DNA of 64,000 nt, from the NCBI GenBank assembly GCA_964353875.1, contig CAYGXU010000002.1, forward strand, positions 4,528-68,527, given 5' to 3'. The notes beneath the pieces are model-generated. The model was not told the DNA's origin and searched no databases. It saw only the letters and a program-made list of their open reading frames with translations. This document shows, piece after piece, positions 53,462 through 62,401 of the stretch (within the stretch, counting starts at the first letter, position 1; every line of letters starts with the position of its first letter). The DNA comes from MGNI01 sp964353875. GTDB taxonomy: Bacteria; Chloroflexota; Anaerolineae; Anaerolineales; E44-bin32. Position numbers and translations under genes: made by a program.

Positions 53462-53730
53462 ATTGGGGATGATCTTTTCGAACCTTTACCTTATTTGATA
53501 TGGCACCTGGGATCGCAATCTCTTTGCCATGTGAATATGGTTGTTATCCCACTGACGAAAAAACGAAAATGAGGACTTGTATACTTTGGCATGATTTCTA
53601 TTCTTGCTGAGGGTATCAGAATGAAGACAAGCTGTTACAGCGATTTATTCCCAACTTGACAGTCGAGTCTAGCTAAGTTTTTCAGGAACAGCATTCATGT
53701 TGCGTGCCTTACCTGCGTGTGGATTGTGAA

Positions 53731-54990
53731 CTATGTAAGATTTCTCGTCTCCTTAAAGAAGACCAAAGCAAGTAGTGTCAGCAGAGCCGTCCCAATACCT
53801 GTAGCCAGCAGCGCATTTGTCGCGCCGATATGATCTCCGATTGAACCGATCAAAAGCGATCCAAGGGGGTAAAAACCGCCTAATGCCCAGGTGTAACTAC
53901 TGATCACTCTCCCTCGTAACTCATTGGGAACGAGTAATTGAATGAGTGTATTGGTTAACGCAAGCTGGCTGATGATGGCGAAGCCTGCAGCCACCAGAGC
54001 AAGGAAGGCGAAGATCGGTTGCCTTGCCAGAGCCAAGCCAACAATGGAGAGCGCCAAGAGCATTCGGCTGGCGATGAGTAGATGACCCTTATGGAGCGAA
54101 TCGCCTCTCACAGCCAATGAAAGGGCGCCGATTAATGCGCCTGCTCCCTGAGCTGCCATCAGGCTGCCAAAGCCCTCAGCCCCCGTCTGCAAAACATCTT
54201 GGGCAATGACGGGAAGCAAAACCAGATATGGAAAGCCGATAATACCGAAGAGAGCAATCATCGCAACCAGTCCCAGGATCTGTCTCTGGCCGAATAAGTA
54301 TTGCATCCCGGTCCAGAGGGAGCGAAAGCCGTTCTCTCCAGTATTCGGACGATCAAAGGGCGGCATGCGCATAAGCAATAGCCCTGCAATCACCGCAAAA
54401 TAACTCACAGCATTGATGCTGAATGCGGGGGCTTCTCCCAGGCGCGCGACGATAAACCCTCCAATCGCCGGACCGATGATCCTGGCTCCGTTGAAGACCG
54501 AGGAGTTTAACGCGATGGCATTCATCAGATCCTTTCGTTTTACCAAGTCTGTGTAAAAAGCCTGGCGAGCGGGCATGTCCAATGCATTACCGATGCCCAT
54601 GAGCAAAGCCAAGAGAATGATATGCTGGTACTGAATCACATCCAGATATGAAAGTAGTGCCAAGGCGGCTGCCCCGAGGCTAAACCAACTCTGCGTGATG
54701 ATGAGTAATAAGCGGCGAGGTAAGCGGTCAACGATCACTCCCATAAAGAGCGAGAGAAGCAAGACAGGAAGAAAGCCAGCGAAAACAACCGTGCCGAGCT
54801 TTAATTGTGAACCAGTAAGTCGGTAAACGAGCCACTGCTGGGCAGTGGATTGCATCCAGACGCCGATCAATGAGATTAGCTGACCGAAGAAAAATAGGCG
54901 AAAGTTGCGATAACGAAGTGCCTTTAGCCCCTCAGGCCAGCGCAATCCGAGCTGGAGGTAGGGGGATATTTGGGGCGGAAATGGTCGCAA
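53731..54990 (-). CDS. MFS transporter (MFS_3, EntS-like)
   Basis: A 419-aa, ~12-helix permease. The MFS motif A-like loop GVIVDRLPRRLLLI follows helix 2; WLVYRLTGS in the N-terminus is typical of the EntS/macrolide-efflux-like MFS_3 group. It probably exports a small molecule. It is the last gene of the operon that starts with the selenoprotein-like gene, 17 bp after AMMECR1. Confidence 0.85.
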   Translation of the reverse strand: MRPFPPQISPYLQLGLRWPEGLKALRYRNFRLFFFGQLISLIGVWMQSTAQQWLVYRLTGSQLKLGTVVFAGFLPVLLLSLFMGVIVDRLPRRLLLIITQSWFSLGAAALALLSYLDVIQYQHIILLALLMGIGNALDMPARQAFYTDLVKRKDLMNAIALNSSVFNGARIIGPAIGGFIVARLGEAPAFSINAVSYFAVIAGLLLMRMPPFDRPNTGENGFRSLWTGMQYLFGQRQILGLVAMIALFGIIGFPYLVLLPVIAQDVLQTGAEGFGSLMAAQGAGALIGALSLAVRGDSLHKGHLLIASRMLLALSIVGLALARQPIFAFLALVAAGFAIISQLALTNTLIQLLVPNELRGRVISSYTWALGGFYPLGSLLIGSIGDHIGATNALLATGIGTALLTLLALVFFKETRNLT

Positions 54991-55007
54991 AGGTACCTCA
55001 ATGGATT

Positions 55008-55601
55008 TCAGAGTTGGCTTGAGGAAGGCGTCCCCTCATGGATGGTCTCCACTTGATAGACGAACACATCTGGGTGACCTTGCCTCCATGCATCTGAACT
55101 AAGGCCGGCTTTCTCGCAGAGCATGGTTAAGAACATGGAGGGAGAGGAGATTTTCTCCCACACTTGTGGTAGGAAAGTAGCGCGTCGTGAACGATCACTT
55201 ATGATCACGCCATCGATCCCAGGTCGTAGGAGCTGAAGCAATTCATCTGCATCGCGATATTCAAGTTTTTGTGGCTGATTCAAAAGAGAAATTTCAATTT
55301 GAATAAGATTCACCTCTTCCGGGGTGACAGGCGGGAAACGAAAGTCATGCAGTGCAGCAGCCATGGCATGTTGTCGTACATCTTCCGCCAGAGGCAATTG
55401 GGCTTCCAGGGTGCCGATACACCCCCGCAGGGCATTACCGCTTGTGAGGGTTACGAAGCTAGCTCCCTGTTCCTGTAGCAGCTTTGGGAGTGTACTGAGA
55501 TCGAGCGCTGCAAGCTGCTTTCTCTCAGCAGCTGCGCGCAGCGCATCGCGAGCTAATACGAGTAATTTCGTTTTCATATCTTCAGGTAACAACGATCTCA
55601 C
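55008..55601 (-). CDS. AMMECR1-domain protein (AmmeMemoRadiSam system protein A)
   Basis: 197 aa with the AMMECR1 core: GASFVTLTSGNALRGCIGTLE, HDFRFPPVTPEEVNLIQIEIS and the C-terminal WEKISSPSMFLTMLCEKAGL. In many anaerobes it is clustered with Memo and a radical SAM enzyme; neither partner is in this window. The reaction is unknown. The first ATG (55601) or M9 (55577) could start the protein. Confidence 0.88.
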   Translation of the reverse strand: MRSLLPEDMKTKLLVLARDALRAAAERKQLAALDLSTLPKLLQEQGASFVTLTSGNALRGCIGTLEAQLPLAEDVRQHAMAAALHDFRFPPVTPEEVNLIQIEISLLNQPQKLEYRDADELLQLLRPGIDGVIISDRSRRATFLPQVWEKISSPSMFLTMLCEKAGLSSDAWRQGHPDVFVYQVETIHEGTPSSSQL

Positions 55602-55715
55602 CTCAACTCTATCGAATGATCAATAGGATTTCTTCGAGCTTTCTTGAAGCGCATCAGCTCTGAAATGCTTCCTATGTGAATAAGCGCTAGACATCGGCTT
55701 GCCAGTTCTTCTTGA

Positions 55716-56702
55716 TCAAGACGAATGAGATTGATTTTCATCCATCATACTGTCCGTCGCATCGGGGGTCAAGTGGTGATCGGACTCGAAGAGCACTCGC
55801 AGGACGCAATGGTAGAAAGAGGACAAATCCGTAAGACCATGTGAAAAGCGCTCGCGTGCTTTCGCCTCACCGATTATTATAGCGGGGACAGGATTTCGAG
55901 TATGGCCGTGTGCGCCTGTATCTTCAAGATTGCCGTGATCAGAAATAAGGAGAATAAGATCACGATCCAACTCCCACGCTTGGACCAAGCCCTCAAGTAC
56001 ATGATCGAAGTTTTCGAGAAGGTTGACGATTTCCTGGTAGGTTCCCCGATGGCCGGCATAATCCCCAAGCCAGTAATCAAACCAACTCAGATGGGTCCGC
56101 TGGCCAAGCAAGGCCAAACATGTACCTGCTTCCCGAGGTGAGCAGGTTGGAATAGGAGGGAAATCAGGTTGCGCCATCCAACCCTCGCCTGTGAAATCCG
56201 GCGATAGGGCATGGCCATTTTGAAGGTCCTCAGCCGTAGAGAGCGTCAAGCCAGTGGCGGAAAACGCCATAGGGATGGCTGAGTAAAGCCGGTGCTTGCT
56301 ACGAATTGCTTCGAAATAACGGGGAGGATACGCATTTAACAACGCTGTCGAGCCACCCCTGCGTTGCACTTCAAGGAAGAGATTGTTTTCATGAAGTGCT
56401 TTAATAATGGCTGGATTCGGCTTAGGGCCGTAGTGCTGACCTAATTCGGCTGCTAAATTGCGTCCCGTTAGCAGAGCCGCCTGCCCTGTGGCGGATTGCG
56501 GCACCCCAGAAATACCCATTTGAGCATCCACAGCAAATAGAGAAGCCCGTGCGCCTACGAAGGGCGCGCTGTCGACGATAAGACGATGCCCCTCGAGGAG
56601 AGCTTCGAGGAAAGGCATGTGTACCCCCACGAGGGGATTCGTGTTTGGACAATTTGGGCCGAGGCCGAGACCATCAAAGAAAAGGACGAAAATCCGCGGC
56701 AT
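55716..56702 (-). CDS. Alkaline-phosphatase-superfamily metalloenzyme (phosphopentomutase/iPGM-like)
   Basis: 328 aa. N-terminal metal-binding IFVLFFDGLGLGPNCPNTNP, central GQAALLTGRNLAAELGQHYGP with a candidate Thr/Ser nucleophile, and C-terminal LLISDHGNLEDTGAHGHT with the Asp/His ligands. It resembles metalloenzyme-superfamily phosphomutase-like or phosphodiesterase proteins in anaerobes, without a proven substrate. Its ATG overlaps the methyltransferase stop (TAATG), showing coupling. Confidence 0.8.
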   Translation of the reverse strand: MPRIFVLFFDGLGLGPNCPNTNPLVGVHMPFLEALLEGHRLIVDSAPFVGARASLFAVDAQMGISGVPQSATGQAALLTGRNLAAELGQHYGPKPNPAIIKALHENNLFLEVQRRGGSTALLNAYPPRYFEAIRSKHRLYSAIPMAFSATGLTLSTAEDLQNGHALSPDFTGEGWMAQPDFPPIPTCSPREAGTCLALLGQRTHLSWFDYWLGDYAGHRGTYQEIVNLLENFDHVLEGLVQAWELDRDLILLISDHGNLEDTGAHGHTRNPVPAIIIGEAKARERFSHGLTDLSSFYHCVLRVLFESDHHLTPDATDSMMDENQSHSS

Positions 56703-57277
56703 TATGCAAGGCGCCTCATCTTGATCCAGGCGGAAGGTCGTTGTCCGGCAGTGTCGTGACCAATAGTCAATTCAACCGTCTTAAAACCATCTTGAAAGAG
56801 TAAATTAATGGCGTCAATGGTCGGCAGATTGGCGTTTGCCCCTGTCTCGATACCGATCCAAGTGTAGAGTAGGTAAGTTCCAGCTGGCTGGAGAACTTGA
56901 TGAAGGTTTTTTACATAAAGTCTACGACTGAGATGGGAGAGGCTGTGGAAACAACCGATGTCGAGCACAAAATCGAAGTGCTCGTCGATATTGCCCAGAT
57001 CGGAGACATTGCCTTGGTGGAAGAGAGCTTGCACACCGGCGTGTTTAGCTTTCTTGCGTGCTCTCCAGATGGCGAGAGACGAGATATCTGTCCCAATCAC
57101 TTGCCATCCATGTTGGGCGAGGGCGATGACATTCGTCCCTGTTCCGCAACCTAGATCGAGTGCTCGACCCGCGGGGGCGTTCCTTATGAACTCTAAGAGT
57201 TCCGGTGGGGAGATACCCTTGTCCCATGGGGTTTTTCTAATAAAATAGCTAAGCTCAAAGAGCAGGCGTCGGATCAT
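56702..57277 (-). CDS. Class I SAM-dependent methyltransferase (TehB/thiopurine-like)
   Basis: 191 aa. Motif I is LDLGCGTGTNVIALAQHGW, followed by VIGTDISSLAI and FDFVLDIGCFHSL. The WDKGISPPEL N-terminus and compact length match the TehB/thiopurine-methyltransferase-like group, some of which methylate chalcogen compounds. It is coupled by 4-bp overlaps to the candidate selenoprotein upstream and by 1 bp to the metalloenzyme downstream. Confidence 0.85.
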   Translation of the reverse strand: MIRRLLFELSYFIRKTPWDKGISPPELLEFIRNAPAGRALDLGCGTGTNVIALAQHGWQVIGTDISSLAIWRARKKAKHAGVQALFHQGNVSDLGNIDEHFDFVLDIGCFHSLSHLSRRLYVKNLHQVLQPAGTYLLYTWIGIETGANANLPTIDAINLLFQDGFKTVELTIGHDTAGQRPSAWIKMRRLA

Positions 57278-57756
57278 GGCTCGTCAAGGGATCGACGAAC
57301 CTCGTTAGGGTCAATTGCGCCGACGGTTCGCCAAAGTTCTTCCCCATCTGCATCGAAAAAAATGAATGTGGGTGTGAATTCGAAACGAAACTTCTTCCCA
57401 AGGAGTTGTCCAGCAGGTTCCTGAATATTGACCCGGATCACTTTCAACCGCCCCTCGAATTCGCGTTCAATCCCATCCACGATGGGTTTCATTGTTATGC
57501 AACCCAGTCAATAATTACTTTGAAACTCGAGCAATACCGGTTGACCCGCTCCGATTTGCGTTAAGACCTCCTGAGCCTCATCCGAGGTGCTCCTGCCTGG
57601 GCGGAAGAGTAGAAAGGCGACCCCCAATCCCAGCCCGAGTGCGACAAGGGCAATGATATCGTTTGTTTTGACGCCATCGCGTACTAAGATGATAGCCAAA
57701 ACGATGAAAGCAAGCAGAGATAGAATGGTAAATGAGTGTTGATTAAGGAAGGACAT
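57274..57756 (-). CDS. Candidate selenoprotein: membrane-anchored thioredoxin-like protein with UGA-encoded Sec
   Basis: 160 aa if UGA is read as Sec. Two N-terminal hydrophobic helices (FTILSLLAFIVLAIILV and DIIALVALGLGLGVAFLLF) precede a thioredoxin domain: VLLEFQSNY-U-LGC-ITMKPIVDGIE, where UGA at 57510-57508 (residue 83) replaces the first Cys of the active-site CxxC (U-L-G-C). After it come VIRVNIQE and the cis-Pro FEFTPTFIFFD. Without Sec the gene would look like a broken two-ORF thioredoxin. AGGAGGT precedes the ATG. A 6-bp hairpin 27 nt past the UGA satisfies bacterial SECIS rules. No sel genes are in the window. Confidence 0.8.
57472..57486 (-). promoter_or_regulatory. Candidate bacterial SECIS hairpin
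   Basis: CCCATC-GTG-GATGGG on the minus strand: 6 perfect pairs (extended by A-T pairs past one mismatch), 3-nt apical loop whose first base is G, 27 nt after the UGA. These agree with the published bacterial SECIS consensus (loop G, 16-37 nt distance). It lies inside the coding sequence, as required in bacteria. Confidence 0.7.
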
Positions 57757-57898
57757 GACACCTCCTATACATACCCATGATTCTATCATCGAGTCAGAAG
57801 ATCAGAGCAAGCAATAGGCTCTAAGATTTCGGAATAGGCTTATTAGGGAGAGGATGAGCCCGAGATAGATGTATTCTGGACTTCGGAAGAGCAATGCT

Positions 57899-57927
57899 TT
57901 GACAACAGTCATCTCCTGCCTTACAAT
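57899..57927 (+). promoter_or_regulatory. Promoter of the EF-G-like gene
   Basis: TTGACA (57899-57904), 17-bp spacer, TACAAT (57922-57927), a near-consensus sigma-70 promoter 41 bp before the ATG. Confidence 0.85.
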
Positions 57928-57967
57928 CCACACGTCTAGCTATTTTTGAAAGAAGGAAATTGATCTT

Positions 57968-60043
57968 ATGAAAGAATATGGAACAGAAGCGATCCGTAAC
58001 GTAGCCCTCGTATCTCATGGTAGCGGAGGAAAGACCTCATTGGGGGAGACGTTCCTGTATCTAACCGGGGCGATCAACCGCATAGGAAAGATTGAAGAAG
58101 GGAATACAATCTCGGATTTCGAAGATGAGGAGATCCGACGCAAGCTCTCATTGTCGACCGCGGTGTTGCCTGTGGAATATCGGGATTGCAAGATAAATTT
58201 ATTAGACACCCCGGGTTTTGCTGATTTCATAGGAGAAGTAATCTCAGCTTTGCGCGTCTCGGATGCTGTCTTAGTGCTCGTCGATTCGGTTTCGGGTGTG
58301 GAAGTGGGTACAGAGATTGATTGGGAATACTGCAATAAATTTAAACTGCCTCGCTTTGTAGTGATCACCAAGATGGATCGCGAGAATGCCAGCTTCCAAC
58401 GAGTGATGGAGACCCTAAAAAAACTGCCCACGGATTCCACTTTCATCCCGGTTCAATTACCATGGGGCGAGAAACAGGATTTTAAAGGTGTTATTGATCT
58501 TTTATCGATGAAAGCACGACCAGGGGATGGCAAGAAATCCGAAGACATCCCAGCTGATTTTGTTGAAGCAGCGGAAGAAGCCCGCATCGCCTTGATCGAA
58601 GCAGCAGCGGAGGGGGATGACGAATTATTAGAAAAATACCTCAACGGGGAAGACCTGACTGAGGATGAAGTTGCAAAAGGTTTCAAAGAAGCTGTTTTAA
58701 CGGGGAGGTGTGTACCTATCTTTGCCACTGCCGCGACAGCGAACATCGGTTGCGCTCCATTGTTGGATGCCATCGTCGATTTGTTGCCCTCACCGGCTCA
58801 AGCAGGAAATGTAGTCGTGGAAGGGTCGGGTGGAGAAGAAATTTTAAAGGCCTCCAGTAATCAACCTCTGGCGGTCTACGTATGGAAAACAACCGCGGAC
58901 CCCTTTGTTGGGAAGCTCACTTACCTTCGGGTTTATTCAGGCACATTGCACTCCGACACGCGTGTTTGGAATAAGCAGAAAGGGAGGGAAGAGCGGCTGG
59001 GAACGATCAATGTGACGCGGGGAAAGGAGCAATTCCCTGTAAAACTTCTCCATGCGGGTGATAGCGGCAGTATTGCCAAGTTGGGTGAGACGGATACGGG
59101 GGATACTTTATGTGATAAATCCCACCAACTTTCATTGCCTGTGCCAGAATATCCTCATGCCCTTTACTCGGTGGCGGTCATCCCCAAAACACAAGCGGAT
59201 TCAGCCAAGATGGGATCGGCGCTGACGCGTCTCTGTGGAGAGGATCTCACGCTCTCCTGGCATCAGGAACCAAGCACCAATCAAACGATCCTTGAGGGCA
59301 TGGGGGATCAACACATCGACGTAGCCATTCGCAGGGCGGAAACCAAATTTCAAGTTGGCCTCGAAACTGAGATCCCTAAGGTGCCTTATCGCGAGACGAT
59401 CACCAAGAATGGTGATGGAAAATATCGACATAAGAAACAAACCGGTGGCTCAGGCCAGTTTGCTGAAGTGCTGTTACGCACCATCCCTCTTGAAGAGGGG
59501 AACTTCGAATTTGAGAACAAGGTTTTCGGTGGAGCGGTCTCCTCAAGCTTCATGCCTGCGATTGAAAAGGGTGTGAAAGGTGTGCTGAAGCAAGGCGTCC
59601 TGGCCGGATATCCTATAGAAAAGGTCAGAGTTGAAGTATACGATGGGAAGGAACATCCCGTTGACTCAAAAGCAGTGGCCTTTGAAGTCGCCGGACGCGA
59701 AGCCTTCAAACTTGCTTTTCAAGATTCGAATCCGGTTTTACTTGAACCCATTATGGATGTGCGTATCTCAGTGCCAGAGGCGAATATGGGTGAGGTGTTG
59801 GGCGATCTCAACACACGTCGAGCGCGTGTCCAGGGCATGGGGAACGAATATGGCCGCAGTATCGTGACCGCACAAGTCCCCCTGGCAGAGATGTTGCGTT
59901 ATGTAACCGATTTGCGCTCGATCACGGGTGGGCGTGGTCTATTTACCATGAACCTGAATCATTATGAAGTCGTCCCTCAGCACGTCGCTCAACAGATCAT
60001 TACGGCGCGTGAGAAGCAACATAAGGCTGGGGAAGGCAACTAA
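57968..60043 (+). CDS. Elongation factor G-like translational GTPase (EF-G2/TetM-like)
   Basis: 691 aa. P-loop SHGSGGKTSLGETFL, G3 DTPGFADFIGE, G4 ITKMD; domains II-V follow, with GGSGQFAEV and RARVQGMGNEYG near the domain IV/V tip. The HGSGGKTS P-loop (in place of AHIDAGKTT) and the sequence of domain IV mark the EF-G-like subfamily related to TetM and EF-G2, rather than the main FusA. It is probably a secondary translocation or ribosome-rescue factor. Strong promoter and terminator flank it. Confidence 0.85.
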   Translation: MKEYGTEAIRNVALVSHGSGGKTSLGETFLYLTGAINRIGKIEEGNTISDFEDEEIRRKLSLSTAVLPVEYRDCKINLLDTPGFADFIGEVISALRVSDAVLVLVDSVSGVEVGTEIDWEYCNKFKLPRFVVITKMDRENASFQRVMETLKKLPTDSTFIPVQLPWGEKQDFKGVIDLLSMKARPGDGKKSEDIPADFVEAAEEARIALIEAAAEGDDELLEKYLNGEDLTEDEVAKGFKEAVLTGRCVPIFATAATANIGCAPLLDAIVDLLPSPAQAGNVVVEGSGGEEILKASSNQPLAVYVWKTTADPFVGKLTYLRVYSGTLHSDTRVWNKQKGREERLGTINVTRGKEQFPVKLLHAGDSGSIAKLGETDTGDTLCDKSHQLSLPVPEYPHALYSVAVIPKTQADSAKMGSALTRLCGEDLTLSWHQEPSTNQTILEGMGDQHIDVAIRRAETKFQVGLETEIPKVPYRETITKNGDGKYRHKKQTGGSGQFAEVLLRTIPLEEGNFEFENKVFGGAVSSSFMPAIEKGVKGVLKQGVLAGYPIEKVRVEVYDGKEHPVDSKAVAFEVAGREAFKLAFQDSNPVLLEPIMDVRISVPEANMGEVLGDLNTRRARVQGMGNEYGRSIVTAQVPLAEMLRYVTDLRSITGGRGLFTMNLNHYEVVPQHVAQQIITAREKQHKAGEGN

Positions 60044-60056
60044 CCTCGATCATTGA

Positions 60057-60084
60057 GGCCGGTTTCGTCCGGCCATTCTTTTTT
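60057..60084 (+). terminator. Terminator after the EF-G-like gene
   Basis: GGCCGG-TTTCGT-CCGGCC followed by ATTCTTTTTT, 14 bp past the stop codon. Confidence 0.92.
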
Positions 60085-60099
60085 CAGGGGAAAAGGCTT

Positions 60100-60474
60100 T
60101 TGGGTCGACCACCTTGGTCACTCTACATGATCATGATCATAGCGGTCATCCTGGGACTATGGATGGCCTGGGATGGTCTCTATGCGCGTATGTTCAATCA
60201 TTACGCTTTTGCAAACGCGCTTTGGCTTCGCCTCTTGGATCATTGGGGGATCGAACCCCTTGAGCTTGCCTGGCCACTCATCGTGGTTGGAACCTCATGG
60301 TTTGGTGCTCTGGCAGGATTGTGGTTACGGCAAGCGTGGAGTCCTCGCGCAGTGATTATCCTTGCACTGCTTTCATCTTTTTATTTGTGGGGAGGGACAT
60401 TCTTGGCATTGATCATCTTGGTCGCATCGTCACTCCCCGTGACCAGAAATTGGGTGATCAAGAGCGATGATTGA
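60100..60474 (+). CDS. Small multi-pass membrane protein
   Basis: 124 aa with about four helices (IMIIAVILGLWMAW, WPLIVVGTSWFGALAGLWL, AVIILALLSSFYLW, FLALIILVASSLPV). No family is recognised. A TTG start is chosen because AGGGGAAAAGG precedes it; the ATG at 60127 is the alternative. It overlaps the next gene by 8 bp. Confidence 0.65.
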   Translation: MGRPPWSLYMIMIIAVILGLWMAWDGLYARMFNHYAFANALWLRLLDHWGIEPLELAWPLIVVGTSWFGALAGLWLRQAWSPRAVIILALLSSFYLWGGTFLALIILVASSLPVTRNWVIKSDD

Positions 60475-60850
60475 ACCATCGGAGGGGTGGTTCCCAATTG
60501 CGTTCATCGGGGAGGCGGTTGAAGTTCATTTCGATCGCCCCCCTTTACTCAGCAAAAAACCCGATCCTCCATCTGGTTTTTCTTACCGAGGAGAAAGCTT
60601 CCAGGTCGCCCGTTTAATCTCCAGTTGGTCCGATTATCAGCGACGCGGGCGTATGGCGAAAAATATGCAACTTGAGCATCTGCAAGTCGCTTCCAAGCGC
60701 GGTTCCTGGGGAGTGGGACGTTTCTATTATCGCCTGCAAACGAAATGTGGGCGCATCTTCGATCTTTATTACGATCGGGCGCCTACAAGCGCCATGGACC
60801 GTCAGGGGCATTGGTATTTGTGGCGTGAAATGCGCCTGGCTGAGGGTTGA
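60467..60850 (+). CDS. DUF6504 family protein
   Basis: 127 aa. The family-typical C-terminus FYYRLQTKCGRIFDLYYDRA and WYLWREMRLAE is clear, with a Pro-rich middle (PPLLSKKPDPPSGFSYRGE). The function is unknown. Translationally coupled to the preceding membrane protein. Confidence 0.78.
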   Translation: MIEPSEGWFPIAFIGEAVEVHFDRPPLLSKKPDPPSGFSYRGESFQVARLISSWSDYQRRGRMAKNMQLEHLQVASKRGSWGVGRFYYRLQTKCGRIFDLYYDRAPTSAMDRQGHWYLWREMRLAEG

Positions 60851-61406
60851 TCGAACCTATCGGTCGATAAAATCCATTGCGTCTGCAATGATCTGCTCTG
60901 AAAATAGCGCATCATCTTATGCTCTCCCCAGGATGGGAAACATACTCACCCCCATAACAGTTATAAAAGCAGGTTATTTTCATGCGCTCTGATTGCGGCA
61001 GACTGCCATGGTGAAATGCCTTACCAATAGAATTTTGACTTGTGGGTAGATATAAGAATGAAGTCCGCACAGGAGCAGACTTCGTAAAAGTAATCGGCGA
61101 CTTCAGTTGCCGCGTAGATGATCAGCGAAAACTGTGAACACAATCGCAAGATAGATTCAATAAGCGGATTTGGAGATCCGCTCCAGATCAAATCCCAAAA
61201 TAGATTCTATATGCGTCGTGGTAGCGGCCAGCTGCTATGTGAGAGTGCTCTGATCACGCTCACTTGAAATCTACCTTCGTGAAGGGTGATCACACCAACT
61301 AGAATTGATGGATCGCCTAGACCGAGTGTAAATCGATGAGGGCATTGGCATTCGCTACGGCGTCGGTATATGGCCATGAAGAATTTCTCCCTGGCACTAA
61401 AGAAAC
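60851..61406. other. Long intergenic region between convergent transcripts
   Basis: About 550 bp with no recognisable gene, RNA or repeat. It may hold terminators for both flanking transcripts, but none is clear. Confidence 0.3.
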
Positions 61407-62384
61407 TCACGCCAAACGCGTCGCCACGAATATCCTTGGAGCCAGATAGGTGATCCATAAGGTGACCGCGCCATAACGCAGCAGTCGAAAGATGTAGGCC
61501 AGGATTGTGTCGCCGCTGGGGAAAATCAACCGCAAGCCAAAGAATAGGATCACAACCCCTACAACGCCCAGGAGATATCTTGCCACGCGTTTAATTGGTT
61601 TTCCTCCCGCATGAAAGCCTCCCCAATGGTAGAGAAGCGAGCAGCCAATGCCAAATCCGATCAGGGCGCCAGCGCTGGTGTAGAACCCCTCGACATTTTG
61701 GGGATCGATGGGATCAGCCTCGGGCATTCCCTGCTGAGCGCGTTCAATCCATTCCATCGGGATTACACGTTGGGAAGTTGCCCCCGAGATCAAGAGACTG
61801 ATTGCGAGCAGGAGGATGGGGATTCCGATGGATAGGATGATTTTGGAGCTTAGGGAGCATTTCCTAAGCCATTCCCCGACAGGTTTGTCTGCCAGGAGGA
61901 AGATGAGCAAGAGCACTCCTCCCACAAGCCAACCACCCAGGACGTCTGCTGGAAAATGGACTGCAAGATAAACCCGGGAAAGTGAGATAAAAAGTATCAG
62001 GATGACACACAGAATACGAATAGCTGGGCGCTTAAATGCCGCTCCCAATCGTCCCCAAAGCACAAGCGCATTTTGCGAATGTCCTGATGGGAGCCCATAG
62101 GAGGTTTCAGAACTGAGTGCTTTGACTTGATCACTTACCCAATACGGCCTCGGCCAGCCGAAAGCCAATTTCAACATACTGTTAAGGCTATAACTGGTGA
62201 GTAAGATTAATCCTACGCGGATGCCAAGCGATACATCATAACACCAAAGAAATGCCGGCAAGATCAGCAAGGCGAAATTTTCTGTCCCCAGGAAGCTAAA
62301 GAATTGCATTGGGGCGAGCCAAAGATCACCGAGACTCTGGAACCATTCAATGACGGGGATACCCCATTCAAGCCACGCATTCAT
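61407..62384 (-). CDS. PAP2-family membrane phosphatase
   Basis: 325 aa, multi-pass. The three phosphatase motifs are present: KLAFGWPRPYWV (C1), PSGHSQNA (C2) and SRVYLAVHFPADVLGGWLVG (C3), with catalytic His residues intact. About eight helices in total. It probably dephosphorylates a lipid phosphate such as undecaprenyl diphosphate. It is 17 bp downstream of the MFS gene. Confidence 0.88.
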   Translation of the reverse strand: MNAWLEWGIPVIEWFQSLGDLWLAPMQFFSFLGTENFALLILPAFLWCYDVSLGIRVGLILLTSYSLNSMLKLAFGWPRPYWVSDQVKALSSETSYGLPSGHSQNALVLWGRLGAAFKRPAIRILCVILILFISLSRVYLAVHFPADVLGGWLVGGVLLLIFLLADKPVGEWLRKCSLSSKIILSIGIPILLLAISLLISGATSQRVIPMEWIERAQQGMPEADPIDPQNVEGFYTSAGALIGFGIGCSLLYHWGGFHAGGKPIKRVARYLLGVVGVVILFFGLRLIFPSGDTILAYIFRLLRYGAVTLWITYLAPRIFVATRLA

Positions 62385-62401
62385 CGATCACTCCTTTCTT
62401 T

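Noticed and set aside
57489..57507. TGGGTT/AACCCA hairpin immediately after the UGA as the SECIS
   Set aside because: Its loop begins only about 7 nt after the UGA, closer than the 16-37 nt typical of bacterial SECIS; the CCCATC/GATGGG hairpin fits better.
61207..61458. Minus-strand 83-codon reading frame
   Set aside because: No recognisable domain or ribosome site, and it overlaps the end of the PAP2 gene in another frame.
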